Shown one piece after another: positions 35,557 to 44,780 of a stretch of 58,899 nt of DNA. Source of the stretch: an uncultured Bacilli bacterium (GTDB taxonomy: Bacteria; Bacillota_I; Bacilli_A; RF39; UBA660); contig CAJUHL010000002.1 in NCBI GenBank assembly GCA_910586425.1, positions 35,175 through 94,073 of the forward strand. Direction: 5' to 3'. Every line of letters starts with the position of its first letter. Position 1 is the stretch's first letter. The translations under genes and the position numbers were made by a program. The notes under the pieces were generated by a model that worked only from the letters and a program-made list of their open reading frames with translations, did no database searches and had not been told where the DNA came from.

Positions 35557-36705
35557 ATGAAAATGAAGAATAAGACAAGTAAAACACGAGAAATGCTAGT
35601 TGATGAATATATCAAAGCATTGGAGCAAGAACAGTTGCCTTGGCATCAGGATTGGGTAAGCAATCCACCGCATAATGCGATCACGAAAACACCATATCGC
35701 ATGTGCAACAAAGTGTTATTGTGTCATATGCAAAAAACGAAACATTACGAAGACAGCCGTTGGTGTACGGTCAATCAGGCAGAAGCAAATGAATGGTATG
35801 TAAAAAAAGGAGAGAAATCTGTACCCCTTGAATTTTATTATTACTACAATAGACAAACGAAACAGTCGATGAAGATTAAAGAATTTACGGACTGGGCAAA
35901 TAAAATTAAGTATGATCCTTCTTTGAGTTTAGAGGAAAAAAAGCAGCGTATTGAAGCCTTTTCTTTAATGTGTTCATCGTTCAACGTGTTCAATGTCAAT
36001 GCTCAAATGGAGCATAGACACTACATTAAGGATGGATGTGAGTATGTAAAAGCATCCGAATATTATCGCTTAATAAAGGAGATTAAAAAGGATAAGAAGG
36101 CATCTTTCGATGAAAAGAAAGAACGTTTTGCAGAGTTGAAAGAGCGTTACGAGTTGGTATGTGAGAAGATCGAAAAAGAGGAAGTCCCTACCATTGAATA
36201 TAACAGCAATCAGGTCGTAGATAGCATCATAAATAACTTAGGTGTCGATTACGAAGAAATCGGCGATGAAGCATTCTATAATCCTAAGGATGATAAAATC
36301 ACAATGCCACCGATGACGACTTTCCATACTGAATATGGATATTATGCGACTAAGTTACATGAATCTTGTCATGCGACAGGTCATCCGAATCGTTTGAATC
36401 GTGATATGAGCGGCTTGTTTGGTTCTCAAAAATACGCCATGGAAGAGCTGAGAGCGGAAATCGGTTCTTCTTTTTTAATGGCTGAGCTGGGACTTCAAGC
36501 GGATGAAAACCATATCAACAATCATAAAGCCTATATCCAAAGCTGGATTTCCGAACTAAAAAAAGATCCAAAAGTGTTGTTTGATGCTATTAAAGATGCA
36601 GACAAAATCGTTGATTATATCAGGGAAAAAGGCGAATTTGAAATGATGGAAGAGCATTCGGAAGTTCAAGAAGAACAAGAGGATGAAGAAGAAGTGGAAA
36701 TGTAG
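35557..36705 (+). CDS. ardC: ArdC-type antirestriction protein with zinc metallopeptidase domain
   Basis: ArdC proteins protect incoming plasmid DNA from restriction enzymes. The 382-residue product has an N-terminal ssDNA-binding-like domain (PWHQDWVSNPPHNAITKTPYR, about 25-60, typical of DUF1738/ArdC). The C-terminal zincin domain has HESCHATGH (H268, E269, H272). A charged helical insert separates the parts. It ends in an acidic tail (EDEEEVEM) somewhat like the DYEM tails. The start is uncertain: ATG 35557, 35563 and 35539 are all in frame near AGGAAAGGA. Confidence 0.88.
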   Translation: MKMKNKTSKTREMLVDEYIKALEQEQLPWHQDWVSNPPHNAITKTPYRMCNKVLLCHMQKTKHYEDSRWCTVNQAEANEWYVKKGEKSVPLEFYYYYNRQTKQSMKIKEFTDWANKIKYDPSLSLEEKKQRIEAFSLMCSSFNVFNVNAQMEHRHYIKDGCEYVKASEYYRLIKEIKKDKKASFDEKKERFAELKERYELVCEKIEKEEVPTIEYNSNQVVDSIINNLGVDYEEIGDEAFYNPKDDKITMPPMTTFHTEYGYYATKLHESCHATGHPNRLNRDMSGLFGSQKYAMEELRAEIGSSFLMAELGLQADENHINNHKAYIQSWISELKKDPKVLFDAIKDADKIVDYIREKGEFEMMEEHSEVQEEQEDEEEVEM

Positions 36706-36724
36706 AAAGGACGGAGAAAGACAG

Positions 36725-36871
36725 ATGGAAATGACATTACAAGAAAGATTGCTGGAAGAATGGAGCTTAAGTGAAAGTTCCAGCGAAGGCTATGACGAAT
36801 ACCCAAATGATGAACCAGAGCTAATGACTTTGGATATTTCGAAAGAAAATGTAGACAAGAAAGGGGAATAG
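36725..36871 (+). CDS. Small acidic protein between ardC and LPD1 gene
   Basis: The 48-residue, strongly acidic protein (SESSSEGYDEYPNDEPELM in the middle) starts at ATG 36725 after a GGACGGAG-type site. It lies between two antirestriction-type genes, 19 bases after ardC and 4 before the next gene, so it is surely in their operon. It could be a DNA-mimic-like acidic accessory, but it is very short; no family is recognised. Confidence 0.5.
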   Translation: MEMTLQERLLEEWSLSESSSEGYDEYPNDEPELMTLDISKENVDKKGE

Positions 36872-36875
36872 ATTT

Positions 36876-38678
36876 ATGAGATATGAAGCCGTCGGAAAAC
36901 CGTTAGGTGGGGCGAAAAAGTATCGTTGGAAGAGTAGTGGTCTAACATTGGAAGACTTGGACGAACTGAATTTGAAAGAAAAATATCAATTCGTCAAGAA
37001 AAATAACATCTGGAAAAAACCGAATTATGAAGAGTTGGTAGCATCAGGATTACCGATTCGTGTTGCGTATTATATGAAAAAAATTCGAGATTCGTTACCT
37101 GCTCAACCGACTTTTCCTTATAATGCGTCAGCGGATGAAATTGAAAAAATATGTAAAGACTACACCAGCTTTGTGACTTTTTTTAAAGAAGAAACGATGA
37201 AACTTCATAACGATTATGACGCAGAAAGATTTTATCCGGATGTGGTTTCACCAAAGTATATTGAACCTTTAGGTTACTATCACTATGTGAAAGTCAAAGA
37301 TGAAGCAGAGGGATTTTTTCCAAATAAATTGTTGAGAGCTTTACAGATTGGAAGATGGGAAACAATTGATTATGAGATAAAAAAGAAGCAGTTTTGTTAT
37401 TCCGATAAACAAATACTTCTTTCTCAATATGAGGTTCTTCCTTACAGCAAAAAGGATTCCATCTTTGAAAAAATGGAAAATGGAAATCAGTGTATGAAGA
37501 TAAAAAGGTTTGGGGGAACAAGATATTTTTATCCGAAAGGCGACTTTGCGGATGAAAAAAATTGGAAAGATGATACCTTTTTTATCCTACAGGGAAGAAC
37601 GTTTATCGCAAATAATTTTGAACATTATCGGGATTGTGAGCAATATATCATCGACCATGCACCGGATAAACAAGGAACAAAAAGAGCTTCAAAAACATCA
37701 AAGAAAAAGCGATTTGTTCCACCACAATTAGAGCATGTCGTTAGAAATGGCGTTAGTTATCGTCAAGGAAAAAACATTTCGTCGATGGAATTAAAAGATA
37801 CATTTCAGTTTGGCGGTAATGATTATGGTAACTCCGTTCCGCAATATGAACGGAAAGAAGTAACCAACTTAGGGTATGATGCACTTATGGATTTGAGTCG
37901 GGTACTTCAAATAGATCCAACAAATATTGGCTTTGAAGGTGAATTGCAGTTGGGTTTTGCAACATCCGGCAATGGTGGAAAGAATGCGGCGAGTGCTCAT
38001 TACGACGCAATGAACGTAGAAATCAATTTAACAAGAGAAAATGGTGCAGGAAACCTTGCTCATGAATGGGGACATGCACTAGATGATTATATCGGAAAGA
38101 AATTAGGCTTTTTTTTAAAGGGAAGAACCTTTGCATCAGAGTTTAGTTATTCGGAAAAATGTCCAAAATCATTAAAGAATTTGATGGAAAAAATGAAATA
38201 TAAGAAAGTTGAAAAGGATGGAGAAACGTATACGGCTAAGACGGATTTTTTTGAAAATTCTAAAATATTTGATGGCACTTACAGCAAAGATACGTATGGA
38301 TATTGGGCGTCTGACGTTGAAATGTTTGCCCGTTCTTTTGCTTGTTATATCATGGATAAGTTAGAAAATAGAAGCGATTATTTATGCGGTCACGCTAATT
38401 CTGCTGTCGATTATCTGATGGATGATGACGGAAACATGAAACTGATTCATGCTTATCCAGAGGGAGAAGAAAGACAAATAATCAACCAATGTATGGATGA
38501 ATATATTCGTGAATTGAGAGAAAAAAATCTTTTACATGAATTTATTATGGAGCTTCCAAAGGAAGACACATTGCCTTTAAAATCATCCGCTGAGATTGAT
38601 TATCCCGATCTTGAAGAGGATACGAATGGGAACTTAACATTGTTTAACATGGATGAAGAACTTGCGGAGGGAATGTAA
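36876..38678 (+). CDS. LPD1-type polyvalent protein with HEWGH metalloprotease motif
   Basis: The 600-residue protein carries a C-terminal zincin-like domain with HEWGH (H396, E397, H400) in NLAHEWGHALDDYIGKKLG. This fits the large polyvalent protein-associated domain 1 (LPD1) described in phages and conjugative elements. The long N-terminal half is charged and unassigned; a Lys/Arg-rich segment lies near residue 270. Such proteins are thought to enter the recipient with the DNA and to counter host defence. It follows ardC in the same operon. It ends in MDEELAEGM. Confidence 0.8.
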   Translation: MRYEAVGKPLGGAKKYRWKSSGLTLEDLDELNLKEKYQFVKKNNIWKKPNYEELVASGLPIRVAYYMKKIRDSLPAQPTFPYNASADEIEKICKDYTSFVTFFKEETMKLHNDYDAERFYPDVVSPKYIEPLGYYHYVKVKDEAEGFFPNKLLRALQIGRWETIDYEIKKKQFCYSDKQILLSQYEVLPYSKKDSIFEKMENGNQCMKIKRFGGTRYFYPKGDFADEKNWKDDTFFILQGRTFIANNFEHYRDCEQYIIDHAPDKQGTKRASKTSKKKRFVPPQLEHVVRNGVSYRQGKNISSMELKDTFQFGGNDYGNSVPQYERKEVTNLGYDALMDLSRVLQIDPTNIGFEGELQLGFATSGNGGKNAASAHYDAMNVEINLTRENGAGNLAHEWGHALDDYIGKKLGFFLKGRTFASEFSYSEKCPKSLKNLMEKMKYKKVEKDGETYTAKTDFFENSKIFDGTYSKDTYGYWASDVEMFARSFACYIMDKLENRSDYLCGHANSAVDYLMDDDGNMKLIHAYPEGEERQIINQCMDEYIRELREKNLLHEFIMELPKEDTLPLKSSAEIDYPDLEEDTNGNLTLFNMDEELAEGM

Positions 38679-38679
38679 A

Positions 38680-39414
38680 ATGAGTGCGACAAAATTGGAA
38701 AAAGGATTAAATACGATCTTAGAGAAAATGAATTTGAACGAATTATCTTGTGCAATTATCAATCAAAACGGAACGACGATTGGTGTTCTTTTTGATGAAG
38801 ATAAACCAATTTGTAAAGATGGAATGATTCTAAAATTCTTGGAAAATCATTCAATCAATTTGAATGATTTGAACGTTGAAGATGCCGGCTTTTTAAATTA
38901 TTTAAGTCAAAAATGGGGTGCGAAGAACGAAGATGGAAGTTACCTATTTGGCGATTTAGTAGAGGCTATTAAAGCCGAACATAAGAAAGATATACTTGAA
39001 AAAGAACCAATTATGAATCCGCTTCTTATTGATTATATGAGCGATCATGAGGACGAAACAGAGTTTACCTGTGTGGCTTCTGAATACGATTGGAGCATCA
39101 CTTTTGACTATGAATTTGACGAAAATTCGGAATTGGAATTGGGATTACTCATTTACTATCTGTGTACTAACCTTAGAGTTAAAGAGGCGATCACTTCAAA
39201 TAAAGTGGAAGTGGATGTTGAAGAATTTCAACGTAGATTTCCTTTAAACGAAGGTGAGTGGTGGACTTTATTTAATGGAATTGAGGACGCCGTTATCAAT
39301 AAAAATCCGCAAAAGTGTGCAAAGATTTATCAAACTTTTCTCGATTTAGAAGAGAAATATCCAATCGCTTTTTCTCCTTCTACAGATAGAAAGGATACCG
39401 AAAATGAGTCTTGA
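38680..39414 (+). CDS. Hypothetical acidic protein
   Basis: The 244-residue soluble protein is acidic throughout. ATG 38680 is chosen because GGAGGG lies 8 bases upstream; the ATG at 38653 is inside the preceding gene and before this site. It overlaps the next gene (methyltransferase) by 11 bases. Context in an antirestriction operon suggests a role in DNA protection, but nothing in the sequence shows this. Confidence 0.55.
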   Translation: MSATKLEKGLNTILEKMNLNELSCAIINQNGTTIGVLFDEDKPICKDGMILKFLENHSINLNDLNVEDAGFLNYLSQKWGAKNEDGSYLFGDLVEAIKAEHKKDILEKEPIMNPLLIDYMSDHEDETEFTCVASEYDWSITFDYEFDENSELELGLLIYYLCTNLRVKEAITSNKVEVDVEEFQRRFPLNEGEWWTLFNGIEDAVINKNPQKCAKIYQTFLDLEEKYPIAFSPSTDRKDTENES

Positions 39415-40498
39415 TACTATCCAATTTAGTTTGTTTGATTACTTCATGGACGATGAAAAATTCACGTTAAAAGAAGCAACAGAGCTTGTGAAGGTCAATA
39501 AAAACATGCAAGTCAATGACGAATCTATCCGTGCCAGAATCTATGAAGGAATTGACATAGGTATCTTTAGGCGTGTTGCTAGGGGCGTTTATAAAGTTGA
39601 AAAACAATTAGAAGGCAAGCTGACTACTTGCCTTTTAATTAACGGAAATGGGCGTGATCTGTCGTTCATCAAGGACAAATCCATTGATGGAATTGTGACG
39701 GATCATCCTTACGATCTGTCCAAATCATTGACCGGTGGCAATCGAAAGTTTGCTCAATATGAGCTTTTCAAATACACAGAACAAGATTTTAAGGAGAAGA
39801 TGCGAGTGCTAAAAGATGGAGCTTTTTGCATCGAATTTTTACCGGAAGAGAACGAAGTAAACTATCAATATCTATACGAAATTAAGCAGATGGCGGTTAA
39901 AAATGGGTTCAAATATTTTGCCAAAGTGCCATGGGTAAAAGGCAATTTTGTATCGAATACCGGTAGAAAAGCACACAATACAGAAGACGTTATGATCTTT
40001 TCTAAAGGAGAACCGAGGAGTTTAAAACTGGACGCTAAGAAGAATATTCAGCTTGCTACAGAACATGGAATTGACGTGAAAGGCTTGTCTTCCTATCAAG
40101 TGAAAGATGTTCTTTTAGCGAATGGACTGGATGTTTGTTACATGAAAGGAACGTCGGGAATGCTCCCTAAAGCGTTTGATTTTCAACCAAAAAACAGCAA
40201 GGATAAGGTCATGGAAGCCGAAAAACCGGTGGAGTTATTGGAATCCATTATTGAATATATTTCGCTTCCAGATGAACTTTTACTCGATCAATTCGGTGGT
40301 TCCGGGAACTTCGCAATCGCTTGTACCAATACCAAAAGAAACTCCATTGTGATTGAAAAGTCGGAAGAAATGTTTGCTAAAATGAAAGAGAATGTGGAAG
40401 AAAATCTACAGAAAACGGATGGGAAACTGGATGTTGCGTATGAAAATTTTGAGTCGGAAAACACGATAGAGGAAGACGATTATGAATATGATGCTTGA
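39404..40498 (+). CDS. DNA methyltransferase-like protein (DHPY variant) with DYEYD tail
   Basis: The 364-residue protein has a short winged-helix-like N-terminus (about 18-65) and a beta-class N4/N6 methyltransferase core. The catalytic motif is DHPY (D100-Y103) instead of DPPY/NPPY, followed by the GGNRKFA stretch known from a family in Bacillota conjugative elements. The AdoMet-binding motif is FGGSGNF (about 297-303). It could mark the element's DNA against host restriction. It ends IEEDDYEYDA, again the acidic DYE tail. The gene overlaps its neighbours on both sides. Confidence 0.8.
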   Translation: MSLDTIQFSLFDYFMDDEKFTLKEATELVKVNKNMQVNDESIRARIYEGIDIGIFRRVARGVYKVEKQLEGKLTTCLLINGNGRDLSFIKDKSIDGIVTDHPYDLSKSLTGGNRKFAQYELFKYTEQDFKEKMRVLKDGAFCIEFLPEENEVNYQYLYEIKQMAVKNGFKYFAKVPWVKGNFVSNTGRKAHNTEDVMIFSKGEPRSLKLDAKKNIQLATEHGIDVKGLSSYQVKDVLLANGLDVCYMKGTSGMLPKAFDFQPKNSKDKVMEAEKPVELLESIIEYISLPDELLLDQFGGSGNFAIACTNTKRNSIVIEKSEEMFAKMKENVEENLQKTDGKLDVAYENFESENTIEEDDYEYDA

Positions 40499-41030
40499 AA
40501 AAATCTATCATTATTTTACTGTTTTGGATGGAAAATTGATGTGTGAAATCGTCTTCGTGTTTCTCTTTTTGTTCATGACTTTCGTTCTTATTTTTCGCTT
40601 TATCAAAGACAAGAAGATTAGAGATAAGGTTTTATCAAGTCGCTTTATCGAAGCGAATCGCTTTCTAAAAAGCAAGAATCCCATCTATAAAAATGGAGAG
40701 TTTTCAAAATCAGGGTGTTATGTCATCCTGATTTTTTCTTTTCCTGTTTGCGATGAAAATTACAAAAAGTTTGATGATATTTATATTGGGCAATCACTCA
40801 ATTTATCCAAAAGAATGAAGCAGCACTTAACCGGAAGTGGCAATAAAAACGTCTTCCGTGATTATCAAAAAGGGAAGTTTATTTACTTCACGTTCCAACG
40901 ATGCCAGCCATCCTATATGAACCGTATGGAGAAGAATTTGATTCGGGCGTTTCGTTCTACAGACTCATACAACATTCAAAAAGGCGGTGGAAAGCATCGG
41001 AAAAACATTGATAACTGGAAATATCAATGA
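40482..41030 (+). CDS. Membrane-anchored GIY-YIG nuclease
   Basis: The 182-residue protein has a strong N-terminal membrane helix (about 19-42) and a GIY-YIG-like domain (about 78-175): GCYVIL, then DIYIGQSLNLSKRMKQHL, a later E in MNRMEKNLI and N in YNIQKGG. The active domain would face the cytoplasm at the membrane. This place would suit an enzyme acting on DNA during entry, or one processing DNA near the channel (inference). It overlaps the methyltransferase by 17 bases and lies just before the oriT candidate. Confidence 0.8.
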   Translation: MNMMLEKIYHYFTVLDGKLMCEIVFVFLFLFMTFVLIFRFIKDKKIRDKVLSSRFIEANRFLKSKNPIYKNGEFSKSGCYVILIFSFPVCDENYKKFDDIYIGQSLNLSKRMKQHLTGSGNKNVFRDYQKGKFIYFTFQRCQPSYMNRMEKNLIRAFRSTDSYNIQKGGGKHRKNIDNWKYQ

Positions 41031-41169
41031 TGAAGTTTATCAAAAGACACAAGCAAAATGAGAGGAGAAAGCAGGATGCAGGAGAGAAAAAACTTACTTA
41101 TACTTGGTTCATTTCTGAAAAGAAATGAGCCTAAAAATTGGAAATTCAGGAAACTGAATTTCTACGATA

Positions 41170-41260
41170 AAGGGTCTTAGGGGTATCCCCTAACAAGCAA
41201 AAGGTGTGTATCCACACCATGCTTGCTATATATAAAGGCGTCAACGTTGCATACATAGAG
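41170..41260. other. Candidate origin of transfer (oriT)
   Basis: The stretch before the mobilisation genes is non-coding (about 240 bases without a convincing gene; a 34-codon frame at 41076-41180 is weak). It holds two inverted repeats: TTAGGGG-TAT-CCCCTAA (41177-41193), and CAAGCA-AAA-GGTGTG-TATC-CACACC-A-TGCTTG (41194-41225). Position upstream of an HTH protein, MobC and a MOBP relaxase is the usual place of oriT. The nick site would be near the second repeat; the exact base is not known. Confidence 0.65.
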
Positions 41261-41274
41261 AGGGGTGAAAAAAA

Positions 41275-41826
41275 TTGGAATTTCAGAGGATGCGATTTTC
41301 AGATGTTCAAAATCAGTTTGGGCTGTCTGATTGGCAGATGAAATGGATAAAAGAGAAGTGTAATCGGAGTCATCGTGCCGATCGTTGGCTCTGCTACAGA
41401 ACAAATATGGATGGGGAAAAAGAACTTTGGATGTATTTAGAAGGTGTGAAGTGGGTCGAGGAAGTATACTTGAATTTTGACGTGCCTTATAAGACTGCTG
41501 AAATCGAATTTGTGAAAAGGAATATCAAAAGATTGGAGCAGGAATTGAAAATAGGAAAAGAACGGGTTGCTTATCGGAATATGTATACCAAAGAGTTGAT
41601 GCTTTATTTTGGAAAATCATCAAGAAGCATTTATTCGGCAGTTCGTAAATTGAAACGAAGCATTCCCGATGCCGTTTTATTAGTGAAAAAGAAAACCATT
41701 GTATCAGCGGAAGGTGTGAAGTGGATCGAGCAAAATGTTTATAAAGAAAAATACATTGAAAATTTGTATGACTACAAACGGTTATTACAGGAGATAAAAA
41801 GAGGACTATGGCAAGAAGAATATTAG
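41275..41826 (+). CDS. Tandem helix-turn-helix protein, possible oriT accessory
   Basis: The 183-residue protein seems to be an internal duplication: both halves have a helix-turn-helix-like segment followed by a GVKWVEEVY or GVKWIEQNVY motif (ends near residues 65 and 160), with a charged helix between. The gene starts at TTG 41275, 7 bases after AGAGGGGTG; the ATG at 41290 has no site. Lying between the oriT repeats and mobC, it could bind oriT or regulate the mobilisation operon. It overlaps mobC by 19 bases. Confidence 0.6.
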   Translation: MEFQRMRFSDVQNQFGLSDWQMKWIKEKCNRSHRADRWLCYRTNMDGEKELWMYLEGVKWVEEVYLNFDVPYKTAEIEFVKRNIKRLEQELKIGKERVAYRNMYTKELMLYFGKSSRSIYSAVRKLKRSIPDAVLLVKKKTIVSAEGVKWIEQNVYKEKYIENLYDYKRLLQEIKRGLWQEEY

Positions 41827-42233
41827 AGGACAAAAAAAAGAGAGTGAATGTTTTTCTCAATGAGAATGAGCGATTGTTGTTAAAAGAAAAAATGGAGAAA
41901 TACGGATTTCAAAATCTTTCGGATTATTTGAGAGCGGTAGGAATCTATGAAAATATTTATGTAGAAGATTTGCACGGAAAAGTCGAAGTCAATGAATGTG
42001 TGAATCGGCTGGTTGAGAAGATTGAGCGGTTTAGTTTGGAGCAAGAAAAAATCATGATGCGAACCGATTTATCGAATTTGGATAAGGAACAATTAAGAAA
42101 GCAGAATCAAGAAATAGCAGATTTGATTTCCGAATTGATTCGTTTGATAAATCAAGTATTGTGGGTTTCGGCTCGTAAAGTTTATAGCAATCCAGAAGTT
42201 TATGCAAAACAAGAAAAATTGTTTGAAGATTAG
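41808..42233 (+). CDS. mobC: MobC-type relaxosome accessory protein
   Basis: The 141-residue protein starts with a basic segment and a ribbon-helix-helix-like part (VNVFLNENERLLLKEKMEKY, then NLSDYLRAVGIY). It ends with helices including LISELIRLINQVLW, as in MobC proteins, which bind oriT and help the relaxase nick. It precedes the relaxase gene by 14 bases. Confidence 0.82.
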   Translation: MARRILEDKKKRVNVFLNENERLLLKEKMEKYGFQNLSDYLRAVGIYENIYVEDLHGKVEVNECVNRLVEKIERFSLEQEKIMMRTDLSNLDKEQLRKQNQEIADLISELIRLINQVLWVSARKVYSNPEVYAKQEKLFED

Positions 42234-42247
42234 AAAGAGGGGAAATT

Positions 42248-43957
42248 ATGCCGTATACAAAAAGAATTGTCATTCATGCCGGACAAAACGGGAATGGATT
42301 ATCACAATGTTTGAATTATATCGAAAACGAAGAGAAAACCGATCATGGACTTTTGAAAAGTGCTTATAATTGTAATCTTCGTTTTGCGGAACAAGAAATG
42401 GTTGCTGTTCAATCTAAATTTCATAATGAGCAAGATGAAAGGGTGGCTTATCATGTCGTTCAGTCTTTTGACATTCGTGATAACATCACGCCTGAAATGG
42501 CAAACGAAATTGGATTGAAACTTTGTAAAGAAATCTATACAGATTATCAATGTGTCGTATGCACGCACGTCGATCGGGGACACCTTCATAATCACATCAT
42601 AATCAATGCTACAAATTTAAGTGGGAGAAAATTAGAAGATCGTCTTGCAAATAAAAAGGAAGGCTTATATGGATTGCGTGAATCAAGCGACCGCATCGCT
42701 AAATCATATGGATGCCATGTCATGGATGAAGTGAAAGCAATCGGACGCTTTAAAGGAAAAAATTATGAAGGGAAAAATGAATCTAGTTATGAAAAATTGA
42801 CCGTATCTTGGAAGTCGATTATTATTGACAAAATCGAAAAGGTGAAAGCAGAAACGAATAGCTTGGATGAATTGCTTGAAAACTTGGCTCTTGAAGGATA
42901 TGAAATCAAACGTGGAAAGTATATTAAAGTGAAGCCATTTGGAAAAGATCGCTTCACCAGTTTGAAAGAATTAGGTGAAGAATATGGCGAAGATGCACTT
43001 CGGCAGTTTTATCGTGAAAAAACGAGAAACGGTGTTGATTATCAATTTGACTTTGAAAAAATTCCTGAAATTCAAGGTGCATTCGTTTCGATTAAAGAAT
43101 CCGCCACTAACTCCATGATCGCAATTAAAAATTCGACTATGAATTTGGCAGAACGTGATTACTGTCCGAAATTTTATAACAACAGATACAAAGAGAAGAA
43201 ACGATATAACCAGTTGATTAAAGAACTAGATTTTTTAAATGCTGAAGAAATCTATTCGTATGAAGATTTGCAAAATCGGATCAAAGAAACGTTATCCGAA
43301 TTGGAAGAAAGAGAAGCAAGCTATGAAAAACAAAAATCATTGACAACGGAATTTTTAAAAAATGAACCGCTTGCAAAGGATTATCTTGAAACGTACAACG
43401 AATATAAAATCTATGAAGAACAGGTGCAGTTGCATGGCACAGAAAAAGTAGAACCTACGGAAGCAGTTTTAAAGCATTTACAAGTGAGTGAAGAACTTGG
43501 AAATCCTGAATTGAGCGAAGTGAGAGAATTTCTTTCAGCTTGCACAAAAGAAAAACGAGAAGCGAATAAACAGTATGCTTATATCACCTATCTAAAAAGT
43601 CGTATGACTGAATTGGAACGCATTCGTGGGAAGTCTTTGGAGTTGAACGGATATATCAAAGGTATGTCATTTAGTAGCAATATGATTGATGAATCCAGAA
43701 GCACGGATACTCAATATTGCGTCAAACTGCCTTATACAAAACAATATGTTTATCTGAATAAAAAGCTAGTGGCTTGGAGCAATTTTGAAAAACGTGCTGT
43801 CATGTATCTGGTCGATGATAAGTTCTACGATATTTACGATGAAAACGACAAAAAAATAGATAGTGTTTCCGGTGAACAGTTAGAAATAATTTCTAAAGAA
43901 GGAAGAGAACAAGTGAAAGAATATTATTCAACACTGAATACGGAGAGTGAGAAATGA
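42248..43957 (+). CDS. MOBP-type relaxase
   Basis: The 569-residue relaxase nicks and leads the transferred strand. The His triad is HLHNH (H112, H114, H116), followed by IIINATNLSGRKL; the candidate nucleophile is Y24 (CLNYIEN). The middle is charged and helical. Residues about 489-555 (KLPYTKQYVYLNKKLVAWS to DSVSGEQL) match the duplicated C-terminal domain of the element's primase. The GAAAGAGGGGA site precedes ATG 42248. It overlaps the class B sortase gene by 4 bases. Confidence 0.92.
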   Translation: MPYTKRIVIHAGQNGNGLSQCLNYIENEEKTDHGLLKSAYNCNLRFAEQEMVAVQSKFHNEQDERVAYHVVQSFDIRDNITPEMANEIGLKLCKEIYTDYQCVVCTHVDRGHLHNHIIINATNLSGRKLEDRLANKKEGLYGLRESSDRIAKSYGCHVMDEVKAIGRFKGKNYEGKNESSYEKLTVSWKSIIIDKIEKVKAETNSLDELLENLALEGYEIKRGKYIKVKPFGKDRFTSLKELGEEYGEDALRQFYREKTRNGVDYQFDFEKIPEIQGAFVSIKESATNSMIAIKNSTMNLAERDYCPKFYNNRYKEKKRYNQLIKELDFLNAEEIYSYEDLQNRIKETLSELEEREASYEKQKSLTTEFLKNEPLAKDYLETYNEYKIYEEQVQLHGTEKVEPTEAVLKHLQVSEELGNPELSEVREFLSACTKEKREANKQYAYITYLKSRMTELERIRGKSLELNGYIKGMSFSSNMIDESRSTDTQYCVKLPYTKQYVYLNKKLVAWSNFEKRAVMYLVDDKFYDIYDENDKKIDSVSGEQLEIISKEGREQVKEYYSTLNTESEK

Positions 43958-44700
43958 GAAGAAAAATTATAATGTGCATCCTTTATTTAACATTGATCGG
44001 ATCACTGATCCCGCTTATTCTTTTCACTTTAAAATATTTGGAAAGAAACGGAATTGATGACAAGGTGGAAAAGACCGTGGAGACGATCGAGGTTGATGAT
44101 CGTTCTTCGATTCAAAAAGCATTTGAAGAAATATGGGCAATCAATAAGGACGTGGTTGCCTTTCTTTATTTTCCGAATACCGATACATCTTTTCCTGTTT
44201 TGCAAACGTCTGACAACGATTTTTACTTGGATAAGAACTTATACAAAAAATACGATGAGCAAGGTTCGATATTCATGGACTATCGCTCCAATCCAGATTT
44301 TACATCTTACAATACTTTTGTATACGGGCATAACATTTTTGGGGGAAACGGGAAATTCTCGTTTTTAAAAAAATATATGGATGAATCATACTTTTTGAAA
44401 AATCCATCTTTTCAAGTCATCACTCCGAATGCGGTTTATCAAGCGGATATTTTTTCAGCTTATCTGGAAAAAGCCTTTTCGACTTCCAATCAGCCGGATA
44501 TTAAAAGCAGGGATAGCTTGAACATCTATTTTGATGAAGTCAAAGCAAAGAGTTTTTATTCAACCAATCCAGAGATTTCAGAAAATGACAACATGATAAC
44601 TTTATATACATGTGCTGATGTAGGCGGTTCACTTTCTTCTTTTTTGAACAGCACCGATCGTTATTTTGTTCATGCGATTTTAAAGAAAATGGAAAGCTAA
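43954..44700 (+). CDS. srtB: Class B sortase
   Basis: The 248-residue membrane-anchored transpeptidase has an N-terminal helix (about 6-26). Active-site residues are H126 (YGHNIFGG), C220 (TLYTCADV) and R236 (DRYFVHA). FMDYRSNPDF and DNDFYL are typical of class B. It may anchor element-coded surface proteins, for example the basal pilin with its atypical NVHTG signal. Being translationally coupled to the relaxase, it should be made at the time of transfer. Confidence 0.92.
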   Translation: MRRKIIMCILYLTLIGSLIPLILFTLKYLERNGIDDKVEKTVETIEVDDRSSIQKAFEEIWAINKDVVAFLYFPNTDTSFPVLQTSDNDFYLDKNLYKKYDEQGSIFMDYRSNPDFTSYNTFVYGHNIFGGNGKFSFLKKYMDESYFLKNPSFQVITPNAVYQADIFSAYLEKAFSTSNQPDIKSRDSLNIYFDEVKAKSFYSTNPEISENDNMITLYTCADVGGSLSSFLNSTDRYFVHAILKKMES

Positions 44701-44780
44701 AAAATAATAGAGCTGATTGCATTTCTACTAGTTATTTTGTAAGATGAAGTTAAGAAGAAAAATCTTAAGGGAGAAAAAAT

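Noticed and set aside
41027..41180. Two overlapping frames of 33 and 34 codons before oriT
   Set aside because: Products have no features, and the frames run into the inverted repeat; only the second has a fair ribosome site.
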